Shown here: positions 1 through 7,885 of the stretch, one piece after another | Numbering within the stretch: position 1 is the first letter of the stretch | How the letters are laid out: each line of letters begins with the position of its first letter | NCBI RefSeq assembly: GCF_002902685.1 | Contig: NZ_PPRN01000003.1 | Coordinates: 1 to 62,580 of the forward strand | DNA length: 62,580 nt | Direction: 5' to 3' | From: Staphylococcus pettenkoferi | GTDB lineage: Bacteria > Bacillota > Bacilli > Staphylococcales > Staphylococcaceae | The notes under the pieces: generated by a model | Database searches by the model: none | Told to the model about the DNA's origin: nothing | Seen by the model: the letters and a program-made list of their open reading frames with translations, nothing else | Program-made: the position numbers and the translations under genes

Positions 1-111
1 ACATAGACCTTTTTGTTTACTTTCTAAATTTATTTAGTTATAATAAATTAAATAATAGCGTAGGTAATATATGTCTTTAATATTATCTATACCCATACCA
101 TGGGTGTCATT

Positions 112-141
112 TTGCAAATAATATTTAAACAGAGATAGATA
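112..141 (+). promoter_or_regulatory. possible sarA promoter
   Basis: TTGCAA at 112-117 and TAGATA at 136-141 are separated by 18 bases and lie about 60 bases before the sarA start, in AT-rich DNA. In S. aureus sarA has several promoters; only the proximal part of such a region fits in this window. The match is modest. Confidence 0.3.
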
Positions 142-202
142 CGATTGCAAAGTGATGAACACTTTACACACCGAATGGGCAGGCAAATGAGGAGGAATCA
201 AC

Positions 203-577
203 ATGGCAGTTAGTAAAATTAACGATTGTTTTGAACTTTTAGCGATGGTAACATACGCAGACAGATTGAAAGGTATTATTAAACGAGAGTTTTCAGTAAG
301 TTTCGAAGAATTTGCTGTATTAACTTACATCAGTGAGCACGAAAGTGATGAATACTATCTTAAAGATATTATCAATCACTTAAACTACAAACAACCACAA
401 GTAGTTAAAGCTGTTAAAAATCTTGCTCAAGAAGATTACTTCGACAAGAAACGTAACGAGCACGACGAACGAACTGTGCTTATCTTAGTCAACGCAAAAC
501 AACGAGAAAAAACAAACGAATTATTAACACGCGTTAACAATCGTATTAAAGAAGCTAACGATCAAAACGAAGTCTAA
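203..577 (+). CDS. sarA: SarA global transcriptional regulator
   Basis: Winged-helix DNA-binding regulator of 124 residues, the full length of the family. SarA dimers bind AT-rich DNA and control exoprotein, adhesin and biofilm genes, partly through agr. The protein follows S. aureus SarA along its whole length, beginning [13 protein letters not shown] and carrying the wing segment [11 protein letters not shown] with the conserved DER residues near 88-90. An AGGAGG site ends about eight bases before the ATG. The gene stands alone and is followed at once by a strong terminator. The window begins only 202 bases upstream, so part of the promoter region may be missing. Identity is secure. Confidence 0.97.
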   Translation: MAVSKINDCFELLAMVTYADRLKGIIKREFSVSFEEFAVLTYISEHESDEYYLKDIINHLNYKQPQVVKAVKNLAQEDYFDKKRNEHDERTVLILVNAKQREKTNELLTRVNNRIKEANDQNEV

Positions 578-598
578 TTCGATTCATTATACATGACT

Positions 599-638
599 AC
601 CACTAGCATGTTCTCGTTGAACATGCTAGTGGTTTTTT
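599..638 (+). terminator. sarA terminator
   Basis: A perfect 15-base stem (599-613 with 619-633, five-base loop) is followed by a run of six T. It lies 20 bases after the sarA stop. Confidence 0.9.
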
Positions 639-680
639 ATGATTTCAAACCACTCTGAAACCTTTTTTATCAACACAAAA

Positions 681-720
681 AGAGTAGGACGGAAATCCTT
701 ATAGTTTCGTCGCCCTACCC
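681..720. repeat. dispersed intergenic palindrome, copy a
   Basis: Imperfect palindrome with the core GGAAATC, a short loop and TTTCGTCG, flanked by GTAGG and CCTAC arms. Four related elements occur at 7827, 12546, 23786 and 37805. Such GACAGAAATC/GATTTCGTC palindromes are common between staphylococcal genes. The bases after it (721-823) hold no gene that I can see. Confidence 0.6.
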
Positions 721-823
721 TTATAAAAGTAACCTCAGTTGACCGTTACTGAAATATCGGTCTTAACGGAATCGCGTCTCTACGGCACCTACCGCTTCGC
801 AACACCATACACACCTATTTAAT

Positions 824-1534
824 TTATTTTCGTGAAGAAACACGAATCGTATAGTAAATAATAACGATGAGCAATAATATCCAAATGACAATTGAAATAA
901 ACTGTGCAATTGGTGCACTTTGAATCATCGCATCAATCGTCTTCTGACAAAGTAATAAGCCTAAACCAGTAAATTCGAGTCGTTTGTAATAAACACTAAA
1001 GATACTGAATAGAATACCAATAAAGAAGACAAATTGGTGACCATATTTCGTAATAACATAGATGTTCATATCTAAATGAAAGGCATGTAATATAATGAGC
1101 GCTAGCGCTACTATGCCTATCAAGATGCCGATATACCTTTCAATCTTATTGCTATAGAGGTAGTTCTTCCTAATAATGCTCGCATAAATCGCAATAGACA
1201 ACGGCAACACAATGACACAGTAGAAAATAGTGATGCCAGATGCAGCTTGGAATGGAACATATTGCTTATCGTATAAAAAGGATATCAATACAAAGTTCAC
1301 GATAAAGAAGATGACGGGGTTGAGTTGTAACGTAAATAAATTACGTTGAATCACCAAGATAATTTCAGCTGGTGACTTTCCACGATATTCAATATAATCT
1401 TTATCTACAGCTTCTGATTTTTTAAAATCTCGCTTGATTTTCATTTTAATATCATCAATGAGATTGGGTGACAAGCCCTTATGTGTAAAGTAATCATTGA
1501 TATTTTCAACTAATACCTTATCATTAACTCGCAT
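824..1534 (-). CDS. multi-pass membrane protein of unknown function
   Basis: Unrecognised protein of 236 residues. Residues 1 to about 75 are soluble and charged and may form a short helical cytoplasmic domain. The rest contains about six or seven hydrophobic segments and ends in a basic tail (RVSSRK). AAGGAGT lies seven bases before the ATG, so the start is well supported. It is a single gene between the end of sarA and a secreted-protein gene, with no obvious operon partner. No enzymatic motif or transporter signature is visible, and I do not assign a function. Confidence 0.75.
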   Translation of the reverse strand: MRVNDKVLVENINDYFTHKGLSPNLIDDIKMKIKRDFKKSEAVDKDYIEYRGKSPAEIILVIQRNLFTLQLNPVIFFIVNFVLISFLYDKQYVPFQAASGITIFYCVIVLPLSIAIYASIIRKNYLYSNKIERYIGILIGIVALALIILHAFHLDMNIYVITKYGHQFVFFIGILFSIFSVYYKRLEFTGLGLLLCQKTIDAMIQSAPIAQFISIVIWILLLIVIIYYTIRVSSRK

Positions 1535-1726
1535 AGTTTACTCCTTCAAATCACATTATTCCATGTTGTTGAACGTCGGTGTTAAATAAACAAAGCATTA
1601 CCCCCATTGTAACACTTCATATACTGCCGTGATATAGTTAACGCTTATCTCTGCCAATTGGAACTTATTATTCGTCCTTATGCCTCATTCTCTAACCTAT
1701 AAGTTGTTATTGATGCCGAGCGCACG

Positions 1727-1772
1727 AGAAAAGCCGAAACGACTCATATCTTCGTATGAGCCGTTCCGACTT
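1727..1772 (-). terminator. terminator of the secreted-protein gene
   Basis: On the minus strand a 16-base stem with one GU pair (AGTCGGAACGGCTCAT with its partner) is followed by TTTTCT. It lies about 60 bases after the stop at 1833. Confidence 0.8.
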
Positions 1773-1832
1773 GCAAATTATCTATTCTAATTACCTTATA
1801 GGAAGATTCTTAACGACTAATTTTTAGCTTAA

Positions 1833-2339
1833 CTATTCTCCAATATCGATTCGATAAAGTTTGATATTTTTATCATCTGGTGATTGTGAACTAAATTGAT
1901 AAGAAGCACGATCATCTTGGATATAACCAAAGTTACCTGTCACGCTATTGTAATGCTCGCGTGTAACAGCATCATCGCTGAGTTGTTTCTTAACATCCTT
2001 GTAAGATGGACCATCTGTGTCATTGTAACTCATTGAAACACGTGTGATGTGGCCTTTGTCTTTCTTACCATCTGTAGTCACAACTAATTTACCATTATCT
2101 TTATGGAATTCATAAATATGTTCTTTACCATCTGCACTAGTTGAATAAACGGGATTCTTGTTCTCTTTAAGCACTGTTTGAATTGAGTCTCCTAAAGTGG
2201 CACCCTCAAGCGTTGTGTCACCTTGCTCAATTTGCTTCACACTATCCATCGAGTTTCCTGTCGCTGCATTTGCAGAAACAGACGCGATAGGTGAAATCGC
2301 TAATCCAGTAACTAATGTTGCTGCAATTAATTTCTTCAT
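1833..2339 (-). CDS. small secreted protein of a staphylococcal family
   Basis: A 168-residue protein with a clear Sec signal peptide: MKK start, hydrophobic core and a probable cleavage near ASVSANAA at about residue 25. The mature part is hydrophilic and beta-rich (YEFHKDNGKLVVTTDG, YSFSSQSP-like stretches) without cysteines. The ATG at 2339 is chosen because GGAGAG ends five bases before it; an upstream in-frame GTG overlaps that site. S. aureus carries a secreted protein of similar size near sarA (SA0570, from memory), and this is probably its relative. Function unknown. A TATAAT box lies at 2384-2389. Confidence 0.75.
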   Translation of the reverse strand: MKKLIAATLVTGLAISPIASVSANAATGNSMDSVKQIEQGDTTLEGATLGDSIQTVLKENKNPVYSTSADGKEHIYEFHKDNGKLVVTTDGKKDKGHITRVSMSYNDTDGPSYKDVKKQLSDDAVTREHYNSVTGNFGYIQDDRASYQFSSQSPDDKNIKLYRIDIGE

Positions 2340-2383
2340 AAGCACTCTCCTTTATTAGAACAATGATCTCTGTGCTTATTTTG

Positions 2384-2389
2384 ATTATA
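2384..2389 (-). promoter_or_regulatory. minus-10 box of the secreted-protein gene
   Basis: TATAAT on the minus strand about 45 bases upstream of the ATG at 2339, in very AT-rich DNA of the kind SarA binds. No good minus-35 box is evident. Confidence 0.4.
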
Positions 2390-2478
2390 CAACAAATATT
2401 ACTAAATTAACAGTGATATTACATTTAGATTACAATAAATTTTAATATTCTTTAGATTTATTACCGAAAGATTATATT

Positions 2479-2526
2479 AAAAAACGGGAGAAACACTGGA
2501 ACCATTGATTCCATAGTGTTCTCCCA
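2479..2526 (-). terminator. terminator of the hydrolase-HAD operon
   Basis: On the minus strand GGGAGAACACT pairs with AGTGTTTCTCCC around a nested hairpin (GGAA/TTCC) and is followed by GTTTTTT. It is about 75 bases after the stop at 2603. Confidence 0.85.
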
Positions 2527-2602
2527 CTAACTTAACTAGCGATAGTAATGACGAAGACTATTTCTATATCTTTGTTCTTTGTTTATTCTATGCTCATTTT
2601 CC

Positions 2603-3403
2603 TTAGTGTGCGCCTTCAGGTTCATGCGCTTTAATGAAATCTACAGCTACTTTTAAAAATTGTGTTCTTTCTTCAGCGAAAGGATAAAGACCGGATTTCT
2701 CAAACACTTTAAATTGCGCATGCGGCACGTTATCAGCGACTTCTTTCGCTTCTACAATCGTCGTACGCTCTCCATGTTGTCCTGCAGTAATCAGTGTCGG
2801 AACCTTAATTTCACCTAAATAGTGACGAATATTGGTATTAATAAATGAATCGCGAACTGCTTGATTTTCATTATCTGTGTTAAGACTATTCGTTTCACTA
2901 ATTTGTTTAAGGAATTTCTTACCTTCTCTTTTAGAATAATATAAGTGTTTATCTAAAAATTTCTCTTGTTTTTCTTCATCCCAATTACGGATTTTATGTG
3001 CATAGTGTTCATAAAGACGATCTGCTGGCAAGCTATCTTCTAAGATTGTTGGGTTAACTAAATTAAGTGACATTACCATATCAGGATACTGTGCTGCAAA
3101 CGCCACTGCTACTGAAGCGCCAAGCTCATGACCGATAACAGCACAATCATCTATATACAATTTATCCAAGAGTTGTTTGATATCTGAAGCATAATCTTCA
3201 AATTGGATAGATGTTAGTTTATCTGAGTACCCGTGACCACGTAAATCTAAGAGTACAACTTGATAATCTCTACTCAATGCTTTTTCCAACTCAGTAAAGA
3301 CTGAGAAATTATCGAAAGCTGTATGTAATAATAAGATGGCATCGCCCTCTCCAGTCGTTCTATAGTTTAATGTCACATCGTCTTTCGTCTTCATTAAATT
3401 CAT
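2603..3403 (-). CDS. alpha/beta-hydrolase-fold protein lacking the usual triad
   Basis: A 266-residue protein with the alpha/beta hydrolase plan: oxyanion strand LLLHTAFDN near 25-32, DLRGHGYSD near 53-61 and a nucleophile elbow at 91-95. That elbow reads GHELG, so glutamate 93 stands where serine normally sits. The usual late GH motif reads SGLYPF, so the catalytic histidine also seems absent, and the acid position is HGERTT. By family knowledge such a protein would not work as a classic serine hydrolase. It starts eight bases after the HAD gene and is probably cotranscribed with it. It may bind a ligand or use another mechanism; function unknown. Confidence 0.8.
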   Translation of the reverse strand: MNLMKTKDDVTLNYRTTGEGDAILLLHTAFDNFSVFTELEKALSRDYQVVLLDLRGHGYSDKLTSIQFEDYASDIKQLLDKLYIDDCAVIGHELGASVAVAFAAQYPDMVMSLNLVNPTILEDSLPADRLYEHYAHKIRNWDEEKQEKFLDKHLYYSKREGKKFLKQISETNSLNTDNENQAVRDSFINTNIRHYLGEIKVPTLITAGQHGERTTIVEAKEVADNVPHAQFKVFEKSGLYPFAEERTQFLKVAVDFIKAHEPEGAH

Positions 3404-3410
3404 GCGTCAA

Positions 3411-4109
3411 TCATCCTTTCTGTTCTTCGTCTAAAGGTAATATTTGTAATAGTTCTTCAAGCGTCGTTATCGTGTAGTCTACTTCTTCAGGTAAAGGCTC
3501 TAATTCAGCATCTTCTTCCTTGAACCAGACACTAACCATGCCCATTGCACGGGCGGGGGCTACGTCGTTCAGTGCGTCATCACCGACATACATCGTTTCC
3601 TCAGGTTTCGTATCTAGTTGTTCTAACATATCCTCAAATATTCTCGGATGCGGCTTACGATAACCTACAGTTTGCGAAGTCGAGAGGTAATTGATGACAT
3701 GTTCAATCCCTAGCGCATGGAGTCGATATGCTTTGATCTTAGATTTGCCGTTCGCAATGACCCCCGTTAAATAGCCTTTTTCAGCTAACCGTTCAAGCGT
3801 GTACAACGTATCGTAGTATGGAAACACATAGCGGTAAAAATGCATCTCGAAATCGTGAAATAGATCTTTCCAATTCAAGCGATCGATGTGGAAATCTTTA
3901 ATAATTGCTTTGTATAATTCAGGTTTGTCGTGATCTTCATCATCGTCGAGCTCTATAAATTTATTTTTAAAATCAGCAAGCTGAACACGAACTAAATAAT
4001 CGTGAAAACGCTCGTATTGTTCTTCGATAAATTTATCGCGTGATTTACGACGGTCTAATAATGTGCCTTCCAAATCGAAGACGACCGCTTTAATTTGTGA
4101 TAAGTCCAT
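3411..4109 (-). CDS. HAD superfamily hydrolase with altered DxD motif
   Basis: A 232-residue HAD protein of subclass I with a helical cap near 20-95. Motif I reads FDLEGTLLD: aspartate 12 (nucleophile) is kept, but the usual second aspartate is glutamate 14. Motif II is VIANGKSK, the lysine lies in YRKPHPRIF, and motif IV is VGDDALNDV. HAD phosphatases normally use the second aspartate as acid/base, so activity may be changed. The ATG at 4109 has GGTGG nine bases upstream; an in-frame TTG at 4118 abuts that site and is unlikely. First gene of a pair with the alpha/beta-hydrolase. Substrate unknown. Confidence 0.85.
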   Translation of the reverse strand: MDLSQIKAVVFDLEGTLLDRRKSRDKFIEEQYERFHDYLVRVQLADFKNKFIELDDDEDHDKPELYKAIIKDFHIDRLNWKDLFHDFEMHFYRYVFPYYDTLYTLERLAEKGYLTGVIANGKSKIKAYRLHALGIEHVINYLSTSQTVGYRKPHPRIFEDMLEQLDTKPEETMYVGDDALNDVAPARAMGMVSVWFKEEDAELEPLPEEVDYTITTLEELLQILPLDEEQKG

Positions 4110-4266
4110 CTGACTCAACCACCTTCTGTTCTATTCATCTCGTCCGTTATTTTACTGCGTCTTAACTATAACATGGTTCTTATGTATACGGATTAAATTA
4201 TACTAAGAATCTCGATAGAAAGATACAAGCGTCTTCTTTCTATATCATTCTCCTTTAATGCGTCCC

Positions 4267-5226
4267 TTAAACGTGCGAGTCGGTATATTTGTGCTCGGAT
4301 ATTAACAAGAAGAACAAGACTGGAATACTAAAGAGTGCGAGAACGATACTCGCTGGTATTTGTATCGGGTAAATGACAGTGGTACCTAACCAATTGGCTA
4401 ACACCATGACGCTCGCCCCGATAAGACAGTTTAATATCATCTGCGTACCTAACTGACTGGTGCGATAAATACGGCGAACTAATTGCGGAATAACCATACC
4501 AATAAAGCCGATAATACCCACGTAAGCGACGATAATTGCTGTAATCACTGAGGCGATGATAAGTGCAACGTAAGTTACTGTTTGATAACGCAAGCCTAGA
4601 GAGACAGCTTGTCGTTCATCTAATTGTAAAAGCTTAAGTTGCGGCAGCATGATAAAGAGCACTAACAAACCTATAACTAACGCACATGCGATATAACTCA
4701 TCTTCGTATATTCTGCAGCGGAGAAACCACCAAACATATAGTTGACGATGCTATTCATCTTGCGTTGGTTCAAGACGATAATCACATATAGGAAGGCATT
4801 GAATAAAGCGCCAATCATAATCCCAGAAAGTATCAACGTACGAATCGGATGACCGCGAGACATGAGACGCGTCATTAAGAGTACGAGTGCCAGTGTAATT
4901 AAACTAAATAGGATGGATGATACTGGTATCAACAGGAAACTCAAACCGAGCGCCACAGCCACTCCAGAGCCAAATGTCGCACCACTTGCGAGCCCTAAGG
5001 TGAAACTATCCGCTAGTGGGTTGTTTAACAACGTCTGAAAGATGAGCCCTGCAAGCGTCAGACCTGCACCTGCTAAGGCCGCTTCCAACACTTTAGGAAT
5101 CCGCACTTGGAACAGAATAGATTGCGAGAGTTGCTCTTGTAAGTTGCCAATATCCCAGAGTAAGCCGAGACTCATACTGATGATTAAGACGATGAGCCAT
5201 ATAAGAACTGATTTCGCTTGTGACAT
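4267..5226 (-). CDS. FecCD-type iron/siderophore ABC permease
   Basis: A 319-residue integral membrane protein of the FecCD/BtuC family with about nine or ten membrane segments and the family stretches RIPKVLEAALAGAGLTLAG near the N-terminus and IGFIGMVIPQLVRRIYR in the second half, the cytoplasmic loop that contacts the ATPase. It should move ferric-siderophore, haem or cobalamin substrates inward. AGGAGG lies 14 bases before the ATG, a rather long spacing. The matching binding lipoprotein is at 6095-6973 on the same strand, but two genes on the opposite strand stand between them. No ATPase gene is present in the window; a shared ATPase such as FhuC could serve. Confidence 0.85.
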   Translation of the reverse strand: MSQAKSVLIWLIVLIISMSLGLLWDIGNLQEQLSQSILFQVRIPKVLEAALAGAGLTLAGLIFQTLLNNPLADSFTLGLASGATFGSGVAVALGLSFLLIPVSSILFSLITLALVLLMTRLMSRGHPIRTLILSGIMIGALFNAFLYVIIVLNQRKMNSIVNYMFGGFSAAEYTKMSYIACALVIGLLVLFIMLPQLKLLQLDERQAVSLGLRYQTVTYVALIIASVITAIIVAYVGIIGFIGMVIPQLVRRIYRTSQLGTQMILNCLIGASVMVLANWLGTTVIYPIQIPASIVLALFSIPVLFFLLISEHKYTDSHV

Positions 5227-5333
5227 AGTGCGTGATTACACCTCCTCGTTAGTGAGAGTATATCAAGAACGTACACTGTTTGGTATGTAAATCAAAGTTC
5301 GGATAGTCAATTTTTTTCGATGATGTAAAAGAC

Positions 5334-5377
5334 TTTTGACATTTTATTTTGAGCTTGTTACGTTATCAATGTCAAAA
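5334..5377 (+). promoter_or_regulatory. promoter and inverted-repeat operator of the XRE cassette
   Basis: TTTTGACAT (5334-5342) and ATGTCAAAA (5369-5377) form a perfect inverted repeat with 26 bases between the arms. The left arm contains TTGACA (5336-5341) and TACGTT follows 17 bases later, so the repeat brackets a promoter. It is a likely binding site of the XRE regulator encoded downstream. Confidence 0.5.
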
Positions 5378-5403
5378 CAACTTTACAATTTGAGGTGTTT
5401 TTC

Positions 5404-5751
5404 TTGAAAGTAATAGGTTATATCATTTTATTTTTAGCATTTTTAGGGTGGTCAATGTTAACGAGTAAATATCTACCCTCTCAAATTTCTGATGTAAAAA
5501 ATAAACAACATCCTTTTGATGAACGTCAAGCTTATATGTTTGTAGAAATTATGGCAAAAAGTTTTTATACTATAGTTACGGTAATGCTAATTACAACTGT
5601 AATGAAAATGCTAGGTTTATTTAATACTTATACACCTATGCGACAATTTGCAGAACATAATTTCGAATTCATCATGTTAGTTATTGCCTTAATTTCATTT
5701 ATCTTAAATTATATTACGACTAAACGTAAATACACATCAAAGGAACATTAG
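5404..5751 (+). CDS. three-pass membrane protein paired with an XRE regulator
   Basis: A 115-residue membrane protein with hydrophobic segments near 4-20, 50-68 and 85-105 and a hydrophilic loop containing HPFDERQAYMF. The DER(Q) motif before a helix is typical of small membrane proteins (DUF2178-like) that sit next to an XRE regulator in Firmicutes. The start is TTG at 5404: TGAGGTG ends six bases before it, while the in-frame GTG at 5395 lies inside that site. The stop precedes the regulator ATG by one base. The pair faces opposite to the iron-transport genes on both sides, which suggests insertion. Function unknown. Confidence 0.7.
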   Translation: MKVIGYIILFLAFLGWSMLTSKYLPSQISDVKNKQHPFDERQAYMFVEIMAKSFYTIVTVMLITTVMKMLGLFNTYTPMRQFAEHNFEFIMLVIALISFILNYITTKRKYTSKEH

Positions 5752-5752
5752 T

Positions 5753-5941
5753 ATGAAAAATAAAATCCGTCATTACCGCAAAATTTATGGCCTGTCTCAA
5801 GAAACACTAAGTAAGAATCTCAATGTTTCGAGACAGACCATTAATGCCATAGAAAACAATAAATACGACCCATCGCTGACGCTCGCGTTTAAACTCGCGC
5901 GCCAGTTTGATGTGACTGTAGACGAACTGTTCACCCCATAG
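5753..5941 (+). CDS. small XRE-family HTH regulator
   Basis: A 62-residue protein that is only a Cro/CI-type helix-turn-helix domain: IRHYRKIYGLSQETLS forms the first helices, VSRQTINAIENNKYDPS is the turn and recognition helix, and FDVTVDELF closes the fold. Single-domain XRE proteins of this length often control their own operon together with a neighbouring membrane protein. AAAGGAAC supports the ATG. The likely operator is the inverted repeat at 5334-5377. The regulated signal is unknown. Confidence 0.85.
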   Translation: MKNKIRHYRKIYGLSQETLSKNLNVSRQTINAIENNKYDPSLTLAFKLARQFDVTVDELFTP

Positions 5942-5981
5942 ATACAAAACTTAGCGAGTAACGTACTGCGACAAGCACGAT

Positions 5982-6040
5982 GAGGGCGAACTCGGTCACG
6001 TATAGAACAACCAACGCAGCCTACCCGAGTTCGCTACCTC
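5982..6040. other. long-loop hairpin between XRE gene and binding-protein gene
   Basis: GCGAACTCGG (5986-5995) pairs with CCGAGTTCGC (6025-6034), and GAGG (5982-5985) with CCTC (6037-6040), around a 29-base loop. There is no T run. It lies between convergent genes and may be a weak bidirectional terminator. Confidence 0.4.
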
Positions 6041-6094
6041 TGCGAAAGCACCACCGTCACGCTCTTACGTCACACTTCTCAAACATACCTTCTA

Positions 6095-6973
6095 TTACTC
6101 ATACAAAGCGTCTCGAAGCTCTTTTAAGCCTTCGTCAATACGCGGCCCTGGTCGTGAAATTTGGTCGCCATTCACTGATTTCACTTTACCATCTTTAACA
6201 GCTTTCACTTGTTTCATACCGCCACGTTTTTCAACCATTTGTTGATATTCTTTGTCAGATTGACCTGCTGTATTGACCATAATCGCTGGATTTTTACGAA
6301 TAATATCTTCCTTGCTTACTTTCTGCCAACCTTTTAAGTTATGGAAACTATTCTTTGCATGCAATTGCGTTAACATATCATCAAAGAATGTCCCTTGTCC
6401 TGCTGTATAAAGGTCAGGATCTGAAGAAACTTCCATAAACACATTCTGTTTCTTCTGATGATCCGGTACAGAATCGATGACTTTATTTACTTTTTTCTTC
6501 GTATCAGACACAAGTTGATTCGCTTTCTTCTGCTTGCCTGTCACCTTTCCAATTTGCTTAAAGGAATCATAGACCTCATCAATTGATTGCGCATCTTTCA
6601 CATAGACGACTTTAACGCCATCTTTCTTCAAGGCATCTAGTGTATCTTTACTTGAGGATTTCTGTGACTCATGCGCTAAGATTAAATCAGGCTTCGCTTT
6701 CATCAACGCTTCTTTATTTAATTTCATCGCGTCAAATTGCTTTTTATTCTTCACATCTTTCGGGTAGTCATCTACCGTAGAGACACCCACGATATCTTTG
6801 CCTAATCCGAGCTTGTATAACGTTTCTGTATTACTTGGCATCAATGAGACGATACGATGATAGTTCGCTTTGTCCCCTTTTGATGATTGCGAATCTTTGT
6901 CTTGATTTGAACCACATGCCGTGAGGATGAGCAACGCGGCAACCAAGACGAACCATAGTTTATTTAATTTCAT
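6095..6973 (-). CDS. iron/cobalamin-type ABC binding lipoprotein
   Basis: A 292-residue lipoprotein of the FecB/BtuF class III binding family. The N-terminus has a lipobox LLILTACGS with the lipidated cysteine near residue 19. The body carries the class signatures RIVSLMPSNTETLYKLG and VDDYPKDV, the long central helix, and the late RPGPRIDEGLKEL motif. It would capture a ferric-siderophore, haem or corrinoid ligand at the outer face and pass it to the permease at 4267. The ATG at 6973 follows AAGGAGT by six bases; the longer in-frame form lacks a ribosome site. The substrate cannot be read from sequence. Confidence 0.85.
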   Translation of the reverse strand: MKLNKLWFVLVAALLILTACGSNQDKDSQSSKGDKANYHRIVSLMPSNTETLYKLGLGKDIVGVSTVDDYPKDVKNKKQFDAMKLNKEALMKAKPDLILAHESQKSSSKDTLDALKKDGVKVVYVKDAQSIDEVYDSFKQIGKVTGKQKKANQLVSDTKKKVNKVIDSVPDHQKKQNVFMEVSSDPDLYTAGQGTFFDDMLTQLHAKNSFHNLKGWQKVSKEDIIRKNPAIMVNTAGQSDKEYQQMVEKRGGMKQVKAVKDGKVKSVNGDQISRPGPRIDEGLKELRDALYE

Positions 6974-7032
6974 TCCATCTACTCCTTTATCCAATTTTTT
7001 AAAATGCACTTCCAATATAACAACGTCACTAC

Positions 7033-7683
7033 TCAACTTCTTGAGTCATCTATAAAGTCGTCATCTAAAAAGGTGTAGCGCGCTTCCGTTTTACCATTAA
7101 AGTAATTTTTACCGAAATTATCTAGCAAAGCATGAAACTCGTTCGCATCCTGATTTGAAAAATGCGCAGGTAAGTCGATATGTCGCTTCAACTTGGTATA
7201 ACTTTCTGTATTAGCATAGCCTAATTTTGACAAAATACGTCGTGTATAACTATCAGGAATCAATTCGACACCATCAAATATGTATACCAACAGCACATCT
7301 GCCGTCTCTTCGCCGACACCCCGTAGCGACAGGAGCTGCTTTCGCAACGCATCGCCATAATGCACTTTAATCTTGTCGTAATCATAATCAAATTGTTCTA
7401 GCCATCGAAAGACTTCTTGAATTGCACGGCCTTTGTTCTTGTAGAACCCACTTGATTTAATGTACGTCTGCAACGTTTCTAACGGTAGCTGAGTAATACG
7501 ATAGGGATCTAAATCTGTTTCTTGAGCTAAACTTTCAATCGCATACGCTGCATTACGCCAATTCGTATTCTGAACGAGTATAGCGCCGATGATAATTTCT
7601 ATCTTACTTTCAGCAGGCCACCAATATTGTGGTCCCATATGGGCGTATAGTTTCTTATACAAGTCCTCCAATGATAGCGTCAT
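7033..7683 (-). CDS. HhH-GPD base-excision family protein, endonuclease III-like
   Basis: A 216-residue protein of the HhH-GPD superfamily. GAILVQNTNWRNA, the helix-hairpin-helix LLSLRGVGEETADVLLVY and the catalytic aspartate segment ELIPDSYTRRIL are in family order. The C-terminal four-cysteine iron-sulphur motif of Nth is missing, which places it with the shorter endonuclease III-related glycosylases. It probably acts on damaged bases in DNA. ATG 7683 is preceded by GAGGAG 14 bases away; an in-frame GTG at 7698 touches the same site. Its end lies about 60 bases before the binding lipoprotein start, so the two may be cotranscribed. Confidence 0.8.
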   Translation of the reverse strand: MTLSLEDLYKKLYAHMGPQYWWPAESKIEIIIGAILVQNTNWRNAAYAIESLAQETDLDPYRITQLPLETLQTYIKSSGFYKNKGRAIQEVFRWLEQFDYDYDKIKVHYGDALRKQLLSLRGVGEETADVLLVYIFDGVELIPDSYTRRILSKLGYANTESYTKLKRHIDLPAHFSNQDANEFHALLDNFGKNYFNGKTEARYTFLDDDFIDDSRS

Positions 7684-7826
7684 CGTCCGCTTTTTCACTC
7701 CTCTCGCAACAAAGTACATCTACGTTTTTCATACCCTAGAAAGTCACAGGCATAACAAATATCCGAGAGTTGAAGAAACGGAAGACTATCAGACCAGACC
7801 CACATGAAGTAAAACCCATAACAAAA

Positions 7827-7867
7827 GAGCGGAAACTGAAATCCGCATTGATTTCATCTCTCCGCTC
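7827..7867. repeat. dispersed intergenic palindrome, copy b
   Basis: GAGCGGA arms with TCCGCTC around the core GAAATC-loop-GATTTC. It sits 20 bases after the argS stop and probably serves as its terminator on the minus strand. Confidence 0.6.
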
Positions 7868-7885
7868 TCAACTAACCTCACTCGC

